From positions 6,386,001 to 6,450,000 of the forward strand of contig JAGUCH010000001.1 of assembly GCA_019096065.1 (NCBI GenBank): a stretch of 64,000 bases of DNA, read 5' to 3'. The notes under the pieces are model-generated. The model was not told the DNA's origin. It saw only the letters and a program-made list of their open reading frames with translations, and did not search any database. Of this stretch, positions 36,392 through 45,363 are shown piece after piece (positions within the stretch are counted from its first letter, which is position 1; every line of letters starts with the position of its first letter). Source of the DNA: Paracyclopina nana. Its lineage: Eukaryota > Arthropoda > Copepoda > Cyclopoida > Cyclopettidae. Position numbers and translations under genes: made by a program.

Positions 36392-38576
36392 TTAATTAAG
36401 CATGTGGTCATGAGGATCAGTCACCGTTTTTGCCACTCGTGCCCTGAGATCTCGAAAAATAGGCTCCAACGCAGCAGTCCCACTGGCGGTAATCCTTGGT
36501 AGATTTTGAATGGTGGACTGTAACTCATCAATTTTTTGCAAGCATTTTTGAGCATCAGCTTCATCATCTGATGGAGCCAATTGCTCGTTCATCCTGAATT
36601 TATACCAAAAACGCTCAAGAACGAGCAAAAAAAGAGACACCACCGAGGACATGCACAAAAAGAAAAAGATTGAAAAGACTTTTTCTAGCATGAGAGGCTT
36701 AACCGTCGTGCCCACATTGCAATTTGGGTGTTGCCCAATATTATTGGTGTGAATTTGGTCAAGTGTCCCGGTTTGTTTAAGCTTTCTGATTAAATTATTC
36801 AAGAAAGGTCTCAAATAAGAGTGCTTTCGAGTTGCCATAGAATTTGGGAAGTTAGGGAATGCCGGTTTCCAAACCATTTGTATCTGTAAGGCGGAAAAGG
36901 ATTTAGCAAAAACTTTTAAAAAAATTATAAATAGCCAAATGGAATTACATCACAGTTTCTGTATTCTTCCAAGTCATGCAAGATGTGATCTATGGAGAAA
37001 AATGCCTTGTTTGGTTGGCCGATTAGGGCTTCCAAAGCAACCTCTTCGTTTTTCATGAATGAATTTTCGTTTACATTATTTTGACGCAGACTGCCAAAAA
37101 TAGATCCACTCGGAGCTGTAGATATTTGATTGGCAAGTAAAACTCCCGTCAGCACCAATAAACTAGAGTTAGAATCATTATAGATAATATTGGCAATCTT
37201 AGTTCTCTCAGCGTACTGATAGCCTGATCGTGAAAGGCCCTCGAGGCTGTGAAAAGGGAGCTTTTTCTCAACCACAGAAAGCTCTGAAGTCAATGATGAC
37301 CGGTACCCAATCCATATGACAGTTCCACCCAGCAACACAGAGGTCAAGGCCACCTTGTGAGATGTATCCCGGAAAGTTTTGATGGGTTTTCCCCCAAAAT
37401 TGAGAGAAAACCCCAGCCAAACATTTTCGATCCAATTAGCCCATTTCTTATAGGGTTGTTTAGTTATCTAGATCGCGCAGTGAGGCAAGAATTTCGACAC
37501 TAAAACAGCAAGAAAACAATGGAACATACCCAACTCTCAATAAAAGTCAACGAGACAGAGATCAGGGCAACCCAAAGCAAAATTCCAAGCCAAAGAGATA
37601 ACGAGAAGGGGCCAAAAAATGTCGTCCACCGAAATGCCTCATTTTCCATGCTTCTAATGTATAGAGCAGATGACGAGCTGGAAATCACTTGCATGAAATC
37701 GATGAACTGCATTCTTTCGAGGCTCAGTGAAAGGCTTGAAATAATAATGTCAGCTCTGTGGCTGAGTAAATCCTCTGCCATTCCTGAGATGGACTTTCCA
37801 TCCTTTGACACTGAAGCCCAGCCAGTGACTCTTCTCTTGTAGAAAGTAGCAGTGACGTTCAGCTCTTCTTCAATCACTTTCCACACATCGAAGTAAATGC
37901 CTGATATGAAAGCTGACACGTCATAGGTGTCATTGACTTTGTAATAGGTCGCCTCATGCATATATGCAGAATTGAGGCGGATATTTGGCCCAGACGCATC
38001 AGTCATTGCGTTCAAATGAAGGCCATGAAAGTTTTTTCTCCTCACAAAGAAATCACCAGACACACCAGGTAAATAATCAATTCGCATTTTGCCACTGGAA
38101 AAGCCTCCATAGCCTAAGCTGCGAGTCACGTTGACATTATTCACAGAATACTTTTCACCAACTAAATTGTCCATTATATTAATGAAAAAGACTTGTTGAT
38201 CAATAGTTATGTTCGGCGTAAATCCATTACTTTGAAAGCCATTCATTGTAGCAATGAGAACAGGATTAACTTTGCCCAAAGGTTGAGCATTAAGCAGGTC
38301 CTGAAGCTTAGAAGCTGCAATATCGTCGATCAAAAGCAAAAGAGAGCCATCATCTGAATATCTTTCGGCACAGGTTGAGAGGTTGTTCACCCTGCACATT
38401 TTGCCAAATAGTGAAATTTGTTTTAGCAACTGGGCATTCGAATGGTTTTTCCAGTCAGAGCACACTTGGACAAATCCGTTATCAAAATAAGAGGCCAGTT
38501 TTGCAATATCCAAGTATGAGCTGTAAACACAGTTAGCTTCTGCTGCAACAATTATGAAAATATAAAGCAGAAACAT
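36392..38576 (-). CDS. Ionotropic-receptor-like ligand-gated channel (IR family, divergent)
   Basis: This is a protein of the ionotropic glutamate receptor fold, most like arthropod variant ionotropic receptors used in chemosensation. Exons 38576-37530, 37467-36949 and 36883-36392 join in phase 0 to 685 residues. A signal peptide (residues 1-18) is followed by an extracellular region of about 300 residues with several N-glycosylation sites and the first ligand-binding lobe (DIIISSLSLSLERMQFIDF where iGluRs have their thyroid-hormone-like motif). Then come M1 (residues about 330-348), the pore region with FGGKP...R, M2 with SSLTSELSV in place of the iGluR SYTANLAAF motif, the second lobe, and M3 near the C-terminus (FSIFFFLCMSSVVSLFLLV), followed by an acidic cytoplasmic tail that is longer than usual. 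The Arg and acidic residues that bind glutamate are not evident, so the ligand is unknown. The start has a clean signal peptide. Confidence 0.85.
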
Positions 38577-40275
38577 TGCAATACGTCTTTCTGTCTCAGT
38601 GCGTTAAATAACACTGAAGCTTTCTACTCAGTTGCACGGGGTACGCACTTCACAGTCACATTTTGACTTAAATAATTCAACAAGTCACCATTAAATTTAT
38701 TTGATCAAGGCCATTGACTCGCCATGTCTAGAAATATCACTAAGAAATAAGTTTAATCGTGAAATCGCCAATGGTTATTAGAATATGTAAAATCGATCTA
38801 TAATATATTCCTCGTCCTATACCGTCTAAGGATCTGCTAAGGGTCTTCGCGAAATAATGATTGGAGCTTGCTTGTCTCTTTCGTGCATGATGTAGTGCAA
38901 TTTTCATTTAAGCCAAAAAACCTATTTAATTGGCCCTGCCAGAGTTTCACCCATAATGCGAAATTATAATGTACTTGTACCTTGGCAAATTGCTTTGGAT
39001 TAGCTGTCTTGCTCCATAATAGAGGACAAACCTATCATCTACCCACATCCATCAATTGGCTTTGTAGGTGGACTGATTTGCAAGAGTCAAAAATCCATCA
39101 TTTTTCTAGACCGGAGTCAACAACAAGACGAATTCAACTACTCAAACAAACATTGCAGCAGGCCAGCAATCCTTCTTCACAACAAGAATGCCATGTTTGG
39201 GTTGTTGCACGATTGGAGGCCAAAACATCTGCGCTGTTACGTGCCACTCGTTGATTGAATCCTTTTACCAAAATGTACAGTGGCAAATTACGTGAAGTTG
39301 GCTCCAAAATCTCTCAATTGGCATAAAAGCTTCCCCACATGCATCCATAACGAGTCAGGCTTAGAGGTCAAATGTGCTTTAGCAGAATAATCCACCCACC
39401 TCCAGCTTCTACAAAGTACAAATTGTTGTGAATGATTATTGACACTCCATCTTACATGTCTGGCTACAAATAGTGATGCTGATTGTGCTGTTGGTCAAGT
39501 CCTTTGAACACTTAGCTGCGCCTCTCTAGTATTAAGGCAAACCTTGATGGACCCCTATATTTATGGCTCCACTTGCATTTTTGGCATGATCTGATAGCTA
39601 AAACGCCTCGCAACAGTTCATGCTGATTGAAAAGTAGTTTTACACTTTCGAAAATGCTGAAAAACACACTCGAAAAGCCATTTGTGGCTGAGCGGTCTGT
39701 TTTGATTCATGATGGTGCTAAAAATAGCGACTTGTTGATTTCACCATCACCATTCTGAGTAAACTCACAAAAGAAAGGTGGCAATTTCAGACGTGGTTCA
39801 GGATGCCACACACAATTTCCTTTGGTTAGTTTGACACCATTTTCATGTGCTGCAGCTACACCATAAACCGTAGCCGAAATCGATGGCATACTTTGAAAAA
39901 GTCCTTATTGAGAAATGCTGCTAATTCTTGCCCAGCGCAGTACAAAACTTTCTGTCGAGAGAAAACGGGATTTTCCTCATTGTGATGAAATGCATCGATA
40001 ATGATGTTCTTCATCGGAGTCTCCAGCTCTTTTGTTGCATGCATACTTTATCCGCTAAAAAATTGGGCCTCTTTTGTGAACGCAGAAGGACTTCCACGGA
40101 AATTATGACGCACAGCACGTGGCATTGAATTTTTCTGCTTTTCACCTCAAAAAGGAGTACTCTTGTTATGGCGTTCTAAGCAAAAAAATGACGGTTTCGA
40201 GGTTTCATTATCTTTTTGTGGTTCACAGGTGGCAGTGCTAATAAAACCATCCCTAAAAGGTACCAAGTCGTAAAG
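38577..40275. other. Intergenic, no gene seen
   Basis: The stretch between the IR-like gene start and the LTR element. Frames at 38982-39254, 39707-39889 and 39856-40044 are open for 60-90 codons but show no domain and do not connect by splice sites. They may be remnants of old elements. Nothing is assigned. Confidence 0.4.
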
Positions 40276-40279
40276 CATT

Positions 40280-40520
40280 TGTTGTGAATTTTGGTGTCTA
40301 CATTATGGAACTTGACTTCTCTCGTACAAAGCCACAACTGAGTTTATTTCTCAACCAAGCACTGTATATACAATGTACTGTCAAGGTGAAATCGCATTGT
40401 ACATCCTGCTAGGTGAAAGTGTGGTTAGGCAGCGCGGCTCGTACTATGCTACTATACTACTATATTACTGAAGGATGACGCGCTAGCGCCATGAATGATG
40501 AAAGTTATAAAAACATAACA
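40280..40520 (-). repeat. 3' LTR (241 bp)
   Basis: Reads as identical to 45119-45359. On the minus strand it begins TGTTATG and ends CACAACA. It contains a TATATA (plus positions about 40364-40370) and, 3' of it, an AATAAA (complement at 40343-40348), fitting a U3-R-U5 layout with promoter and poly(A) signal close together. The end motifs TG..CA are complete. Confidence 0.93.
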
Positions 40521-40530
40521 TCCCTCCCAA
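40521..40530 (-). promoter_or_regulatory. Polypurine tract
   Basis: The minus strand reads TTGGGAGGGA directly before the 3' LTR, as expected for the plus-strand DNA primer of an LTR element. Confidence 0.7.
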
Positions 40531-40679
40531 GCTAAAGAAAGCTGTTGTTAACAGGGGGATGAAGGTATTAACGAAAACCACCACCAAGTCATAAAAGTTA
40601 GAAAGTGTAAAGTCAAACTTCGGGTTTGTCAGGTCAGGTCAAACAGGATAATTATGACCAAGTCATGTTAAGGAAGACA

Positions 40680-43600
40680 TCATTTTTTCTTAGGTCGCCC
40701 CCGGCCAGGCTTGTATTCTGGCGCCCTGGCTGGTAAAGGCTGGTCTTCTATCAGAACTCGTTGAGCTCTAGCCTGATTGCGTGTCAATGAGCTTGTGGGG
40801 TCTCGTCCCCCTCGGAAGCTGTCACGGAAACGGTTGAGTAGTTTCCTAGGTGAGCCAGGGTTACTTCTTGACAGCAAGTCTGGTGGTTGATCATCTTGAG
40901 TGGGTTCATGCACATCGTCATGAATGAGTACCTCTTCCGCAGGTGGAGAGTCTGGTTCTTGCTTAATAAGTGGAGGTGTTGTCGTCATCGGAGAGGCAAT
41001 GCTGGCAGCTGGTTCCTCTGATTTGAGGGGAATTTTGGGGTTGAATTTCAGAAGTTCTGGGCAATCCAACCAAACCAATAACCCTTTCCTAAAGTTTTCT
41101 GGCTTGATCTTGGCATCTAAAACCATATTTGGATCCATTAATGGTTTTCTGGGATGCACTCCAAAAAGGAGGAAGAATGGACTCATTCTTGTTGTCTCAC
41201 TCAAAGGAGAAGATGTATCAAGCATTTTCGGCAAGTAACTTATAGTGTGCTTATTAATAACTTCAGCAGCTGAATTGCATTGAGGGTGACTAGGGCTGGT
41301 TGTGCTCTTATCTACCCGGAGCAGATTATAAAGAGATTGACTCAACTGTGAGGTGAATTCTGTCCCTCCATCAGCAATGAGCACAGCTGGCAAGCCGAAT
41401 CTTGCAATCCATCGATTAAAAATGGCCCCAGGAACAGTGTCAGATTGTTTGTCTACCAGAGTGACAAACTCTGCATACTTACTAACAGACTCCATGATAA
41501 CCAAAATATACTTCTTTCCATCTGAATCCCTCCAAGGTCCAAAGAGGTCAGCATGGACCCTCTCCAGGGGGCCCTTGAGTTGCTGGTGGGGCAGCAATTC
41601 CACATTCGGATGTGATTGCTCAGGTTTGGTTTTGTCACATTTCCAACATGAACTGATGTATTCCTCAACATCAGTCAATAAACTAGGCCAAAAATACTGC
41701 TCATGAATTCTTTCACTGGTTTTGTTGATGCCCTTGTGCCCAACAGCTGCATGCGCAGCACTAATAATGTCAGCATGACAAACAGCCGGTGCTGCCAACA
41801 CTGATTTGGGCCCACTCATCACAAACAACAAGTCATTCTTGACTTCAAAAATAGGGCCATATCTTTTAATAATCCATTTCAACTTAGGTTGTCTGGGTAC
41901 AAGTCCTTGTTTAACAAAGGAAAGTAAAGCCGCAACAACCAAGTCTGTAGATTGTAGCTTCCTCATGGTTGCCCTGTCTTCTATGGCGTCAACAACTATA
42001 CTTAGGGTTTCAATACATTTCCGGAGTTTCTTCATAACTGCCAGGCTCTCCATGGCCTCGACGGAATTACTGTGGGTTTCACCACTCTCTTGTAGTTTCT
42101 TCATTACTGCCATGTCCTCCATGGCCTCAACGGAATTACTGTGGGTTTCACCACTCTTTTGTAGTTTCTTCATTACTGCCATGTCCTCCATGGCCTCAAC
42201 AGTGCTACAGTGGGTTTCACCACTCTCTTGTAGCCTCTTCATAACTGCCATGTCCTCCATGGCCTCAACGGAATTACTGTGGGTTTCAACACTCTTTTGT
42301 AGTTTCTTCATTACTGCCATGTCCTCCATGGCCTCAACAGTGCTACAGTGGGTTTCACCACTCTCTTGTAGCCTCTTCATAACTGCCATGTCCTCCATGG
42401 CCTCAACGGAATTACTGTGGGTTTCACCACTTTGCAGAAGCTCTCGTAGCTTCTTCAGAACTGCCATGTCATCCATGGCCTCAACAGTGCTATTGTGGGT
42501 TTCACCACCTTGCAGAAGCCCTTGTGACTTCTTCAGAACTGCCATGTCCTCCATGGCCTCAAAAGTGATATTGTTAGGTTCACCACCTTGCAGAAGCCCT
42601 CGTGACTTCTTCAGAACTGCCATGTCCTCCATGGCCTCAAAAGTGATATTGCGAGGTTCACCACCTCTCAGAAGCTCTCGTGGCTTTTTCAGAAATGCCA
42701 TGTCCTTAATGGCCTTAACAGGGATATTGTGAGGTTCACCACCTCGCAGAAGTACAGGAACAATCCTTTGATTTCTATACTCGACCATTGGTCTCCAAGC
42801 AGTAGCTCCTGTCAGTTTCTTGGGCACACAGAAAATACTTGAGTTGCAGGGAGAATTGCAGGGTTCCAAAATGTTCATCTCCAGCCAATCTTCAATGCTT
42901 TTGTTGATTTCATCAAGATGTGACATGGGAATCTGGAATTGTCTAGCATGAACTGGTCGGTGGTCATGTGTGTCAAATTTGTGTGTCATCAGGGTGCAGT
43001 CACCCAAGTCAAATTCTGAAGTGGAAATAATGTCAGAATTACGAAGTAAACACTTCAAATAACTCTGACATAGATTAGGAGAAAGGTGATCAAGATTTGC
43101 ATGCTTTAGAATGTAGTCCTCCACCTGTCTAGAAGGCCTCCCTATAACATTTTTATCTTTTAAAAACACATCATGTACTGGGATAATCTTATCGACACTC
43201 AAAATTTGCCCTGTGAAAGAAACCTTGTCTATCTTAAAAGGCAATAATCCTGCATTAGTAACCTTAATATTAGCGATTCCTTGTTGATTAGAACGGATGA
43301 GGCAATCCTCCTTGCAAAGTTGGATGGCATTGCTTCTTTGGAGACATCCTTCAAAGTGAGCTAAGGGCCCATTATCCTGGTTCTTCAGCAGCACGGAAAT
43401 TGTAGCGACACTTCTGGCAGGTATGTACGTCTTCTTCTGAGTTCTGGCCTCAAGTGGAAACTTATTTGCAGAGCGGATTTTCATCGATATGGGATCATAA
43501 AACAAGCCGGTAGCATGGATCAGGTCAATACCCACGATCCCATCAAGTGCGAGTCCCTCGCACACGTAAAATGGCCACTTCAACTGTCGGCCTTCTATCA

Positions 43601-43914
43601 TACAGTCTATTTCATAAAGTCCATTGATCCTTAAAGGGTTTCCGGAAGCACATGTTGCACGTAACATCGGAGCGTTTGTAATTCTCTGAGGTCTTAGTTG
43701 GGGGGCAATTCTCCTGAATGCCATACGCGATAAAAGGGAAATATTGGAGCCAGTGTCAAACAACATTTCAAAGGTGGCTCCAAGGCTGTGGATTGATACA
43801 AAAGGTCGTTTGGTATTCTCATTCGAGGATAGCAGGCTGAAACTTGTGATTGCGTGAAAAAGCTCAACGACCTTGCGACGACCAGTGGTGTGGAGCCCAC
43901 CCTGGTCGTTTACC
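40680..43914 (-). CDS. pol: LTR-retrotransposon Pol: protease, RT stub, repeat array, integrase
   Basis: Reached by -1 frameshifting; the first in-frame ATG is at 43766 (residue 1 below), 1028 residues onward. Aspartic protease LFDTGS at 2-7. RT begins as expected (HARQFQIP near 273-280, ILEPCNSPCNSS near 299-310, then WRPMVEYR at 324-331) and stops there. Residues 336-606 are eleven tandem repeats of 23-26 residues. No YxDD motif and no RNase H follow. After the array come the integrase zinc motif (His 677, His 688, Cys 707, Cys 710), the catalytic core with D740, D799 and E835 (35 residues between the last two), and a basic C-terminus RGRPKKK. The frame is uninterrupted, so a product could be made with protease and integrase but without polymerase. 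Confidence 0.92.
41949..42761 (-). repeat. In-frame tandem repeat array replacing RT/RNase H
   Basis: Eleven units in one frame. The first four units are 78 bp (26 residues, with an extra LLQGG-type insert) and the rest 69 bp (23 residues). The core is EAMEDMAVMKKLQ followed by SGETH. Two unit types alternate in the 69-bp part (a SNSV/KRLQE type and a CSTV/KKLQK type), and one 138-bp pair is repeated with a single visible residue change, showing recent higher-order duplication. Outer units are more diverged than inner ones. Helical, charged content (Glu, Asp, Lys, Met) predicts an alpha-helical or coiled-coil rod; that is inference. Confidence 0.9.
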
Positions 43915-45049
43915 AGTTTAAAGGGTTGGAATGGTAGGAGGCACGAACTTCATTGACCTTATTTGCCTCCTGCTCTGTTGCTCTTTTACTGCCAGGCCTT
44001 GGGTTGTACATGCCCTTAGCAGCATCTGCTTGCCTGGAAAAGCACTCAGCCTCACTATGATTCTTCTTGGTGCAATACCAGCAGACCATGTTGGCTCGGA
44101 ACTGTCCACTTGCAGGACCCCGCACTTGTCCTCGGGCTTGTCCTTGCACTTGTCCTTGCGCTTGTCCTCGCGCTCCACTTCCATTGATGAGATTCACAAG
44201 TGCTCCTAGTGTCAGAGGCTGGTTGTGAGGATTGCTCTCCTGAGCACTGTCGGCTTGCTCAACAGCATGGACTTCAGGGACTGGTACAGTGGCTTTCTTT
44301 TCACTTGACAATGAGGCCTCTACACGCTTAGCAACCTTTAAGATTGCCTTAAGGTCCGTGATGTCATGCACGATCACCTGCTTCTTGATGGCAGGTAACA
44401 GACCTTGAATGAACTTTCGCTGGCATGCGAACACATATGCGCTCCTCTTGCACATTTCTACGGCAGCATCATTTGTGGCATACTCGCCCTCACCAAGGAC
44501 GATGAAAGTTTCCATTAGGGTCATGACTCCAGTTTTTACACGGTCATAGAAATCCCGCACGGATTCTGATGCCTCCTGCACCAGGCTGTCCTCGATTGCG
44601 GACTGTTCGGCTAAAGTGGCCTCATGGTGCCAATGATCCAGGAACTCCTTCTTCAGACCAGATACTCCACTCCACTTTTTAGGAGCAAATCCCTCTTCCT
44701 TTAGGGTGTTATACCATTGTGCTGCCTTGGCTTTGAGTGCCATGGCAGCGTACATGGCTGTCATTTCGTCCGTCCATCTTTGCGGCTGTCCAGCTGGGAT
44801 GTTTTCGTTGGCAAGGGCTCTTAAATCGTCGATCCTCCTAGCCCATGCTCGTGCTTGCAGCTTGTCAACTGCCGGGTCCCCACTAAATTCGGGTACATCA
44901 ATTGCCTTGATATTACGCTGAGCCATAGTGAACAGACATTGTTGAGGAAATGCGGAGGTTTCTGTGTTATCCTCTTGTGGTGGAGCAGTAGGTGGAATTG
45001 TTCCCTCTGATGAAGCCTCTTCGTAAAATTCGTCCTCACTATCAGCCAT
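43910..45049 (-). CDS. gag: LTR-retrotransposon Gag
   Basis: Gag polyprotein of 379 residues. The start is acidic. The middle is a helical capsid-like region (about residues 50-260) with the RDFYDRVKTG segment seen in Gypsy-type Gags. A Gln/Gly/Arg repeat stretch follows at about 293-318, then one CCHC zinc knuckle at residues 323-336 (C-x2-C-x4-H-x4-C), the RNA-binding part of nucleocapsid. The ATG at 45049 is the first after the primer-binding site and has an ACTCAGC-rich leader of about 70 bases. The frame ends at TAA 43910-43912, two codons after a TTTAAAC slip site; pol follows in the -1 frame. The frame is intact. Confidence 0.9.
   Translation of the reverse strand: MADSEDEFYEEASSEGTIPPTAPPQEDNTETSAFPQQCLFTMAQRNIKAIDVPEFSGDPAVDKLQARAWARRIDDLRALANENIPAGQPQRWTDEMTAMYAAMALKAKAAQWYNTLKEEGFAPKKWSGVSGLKKEFLDHWHHEATLAEQSAIEDSLVQEASESVRDFYDRVKTGVMTLMETFIVLGEGEYATNDAAVEMCKRSAYVFACQRKFIQGLLPAIKKQVIVHDITDLKAILKVAKRVEASLSSEKKATVPVPEVHAVEQADSAQESNPHNQPLTLGALVNLINGSGARGQAQGQVQGQARGQVRGPASGQFRANMVCWYCTKKNHSEAECFSRQADAAKGMYNPRPGSKRATEQEANKVNEVRASYHSNPLNW
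43916..43922 (-). promoter_or_regulatory. -1 ribosomal frameshift site TTTAAAC at the gag-pol junction
   Basis: In the gag frame the codons are CCT TTA AAC TGG TAA, so the heptamer T TTA AAC fits the X-XXY-YYZ rule exactly. The -1 frame is open without a stop from here into the protease region. A downstream structure was not worked out. Confidence 0.85.
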
Positions 45050-45100
45050 TTAAATAGGACTCAGCATCACTCACTTCTCATTCCCTCCAGGGCTGCAGGT

Positions 45101-45116
45101 AAGTGAGCTGCCACCA
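45101..45116 (-). promoter_or_regulatory. Putative tRNA primer-binding site
   Basis: Two bases inside the 5' LTR, the minus strand reads TGGTGGCAGCTCACTT, starting with the TGG that pairs with a tRNA 3' CCA end. I cannot name the tRNA with certainty. Confidence 0.55.
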
Positions 45117-45118
45117 GT

Positions 45119-45359
45119 TGTTGTGAATTTTGGTGTCTACATTATGGAACTTGACTTCTCTCGTACAAAGCCACAACTGAGTTTATTTCTCAACCAAGCA
45201 CTGTATATACAATGTACTGTCAAGGTGAAATCGCATTGTACATCCTGCTAGGTGAAAGTGTGGTTAGGCAGCGCGGCTCGTACTATGCTACTATACTACT
45301 ATATTACTGAAGGATGACGCGCTAGCGCCATGAATGATGAAAGTTATAAAAACATAACA
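45119..45359 (-). repeat. 5' LTR (241 bp)
   Basis: Same length and sequence as the copy at 40280-40520. It would drive transcription toward lower coordinates, into gag. CATT lies immediately outside (45360-45363). Confidence 0.93.
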
Positions 45360-45363
45360 CATT

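Larger units (their letters stand above)
40280..45359 (-). mobile_element. Ty3/Gypsy-type LTR retrotransposon, RT-less, identical LTRs
   Basis: This is a complete 5080-bp element read on the minus strand. The LTRs are 241 bp each (45119-45359 as 5' LTR, 40280-40520 as 3' LTR); I found no difference between them by eye. Both start TG and end CA. CATT flanks the element on both sides (40276-40279 and 45360-45363), a 4-bp target duplication. Order on the minus strand: 5' LTR, primer-binding site, gag with a zinc knuckle, -1 slippery site, then pol with protease, the first part of RT, a tandem-repeat array, integrase, polypurine tract and 3' LTR. The RT catalytic core (YxDD) and RNase H are absent. 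No env-like frame is present. Identical LTRs mean very recent insertion, presumably with RT supplied in trans. Confidence 0.93.

Noticed and set aside
41806..42732. 308-codon plus-strand open frame
   Set aside because: It is the mirror of the in-frame repeat array of pol on the minus strand; repeats without stops on one strand often leave the other open too.
41949..42761. CRISPR-like or satellite array
   Set aside because: Units abut without spacers and keep a reading frame inside pol; the organism is eukaryotic.
40280..45359. Endogenous retrovirus with an envelope gene
   Set aside because: No frame lies between the end of pol (40680) and the 3' LTR (40520), so there is no env.
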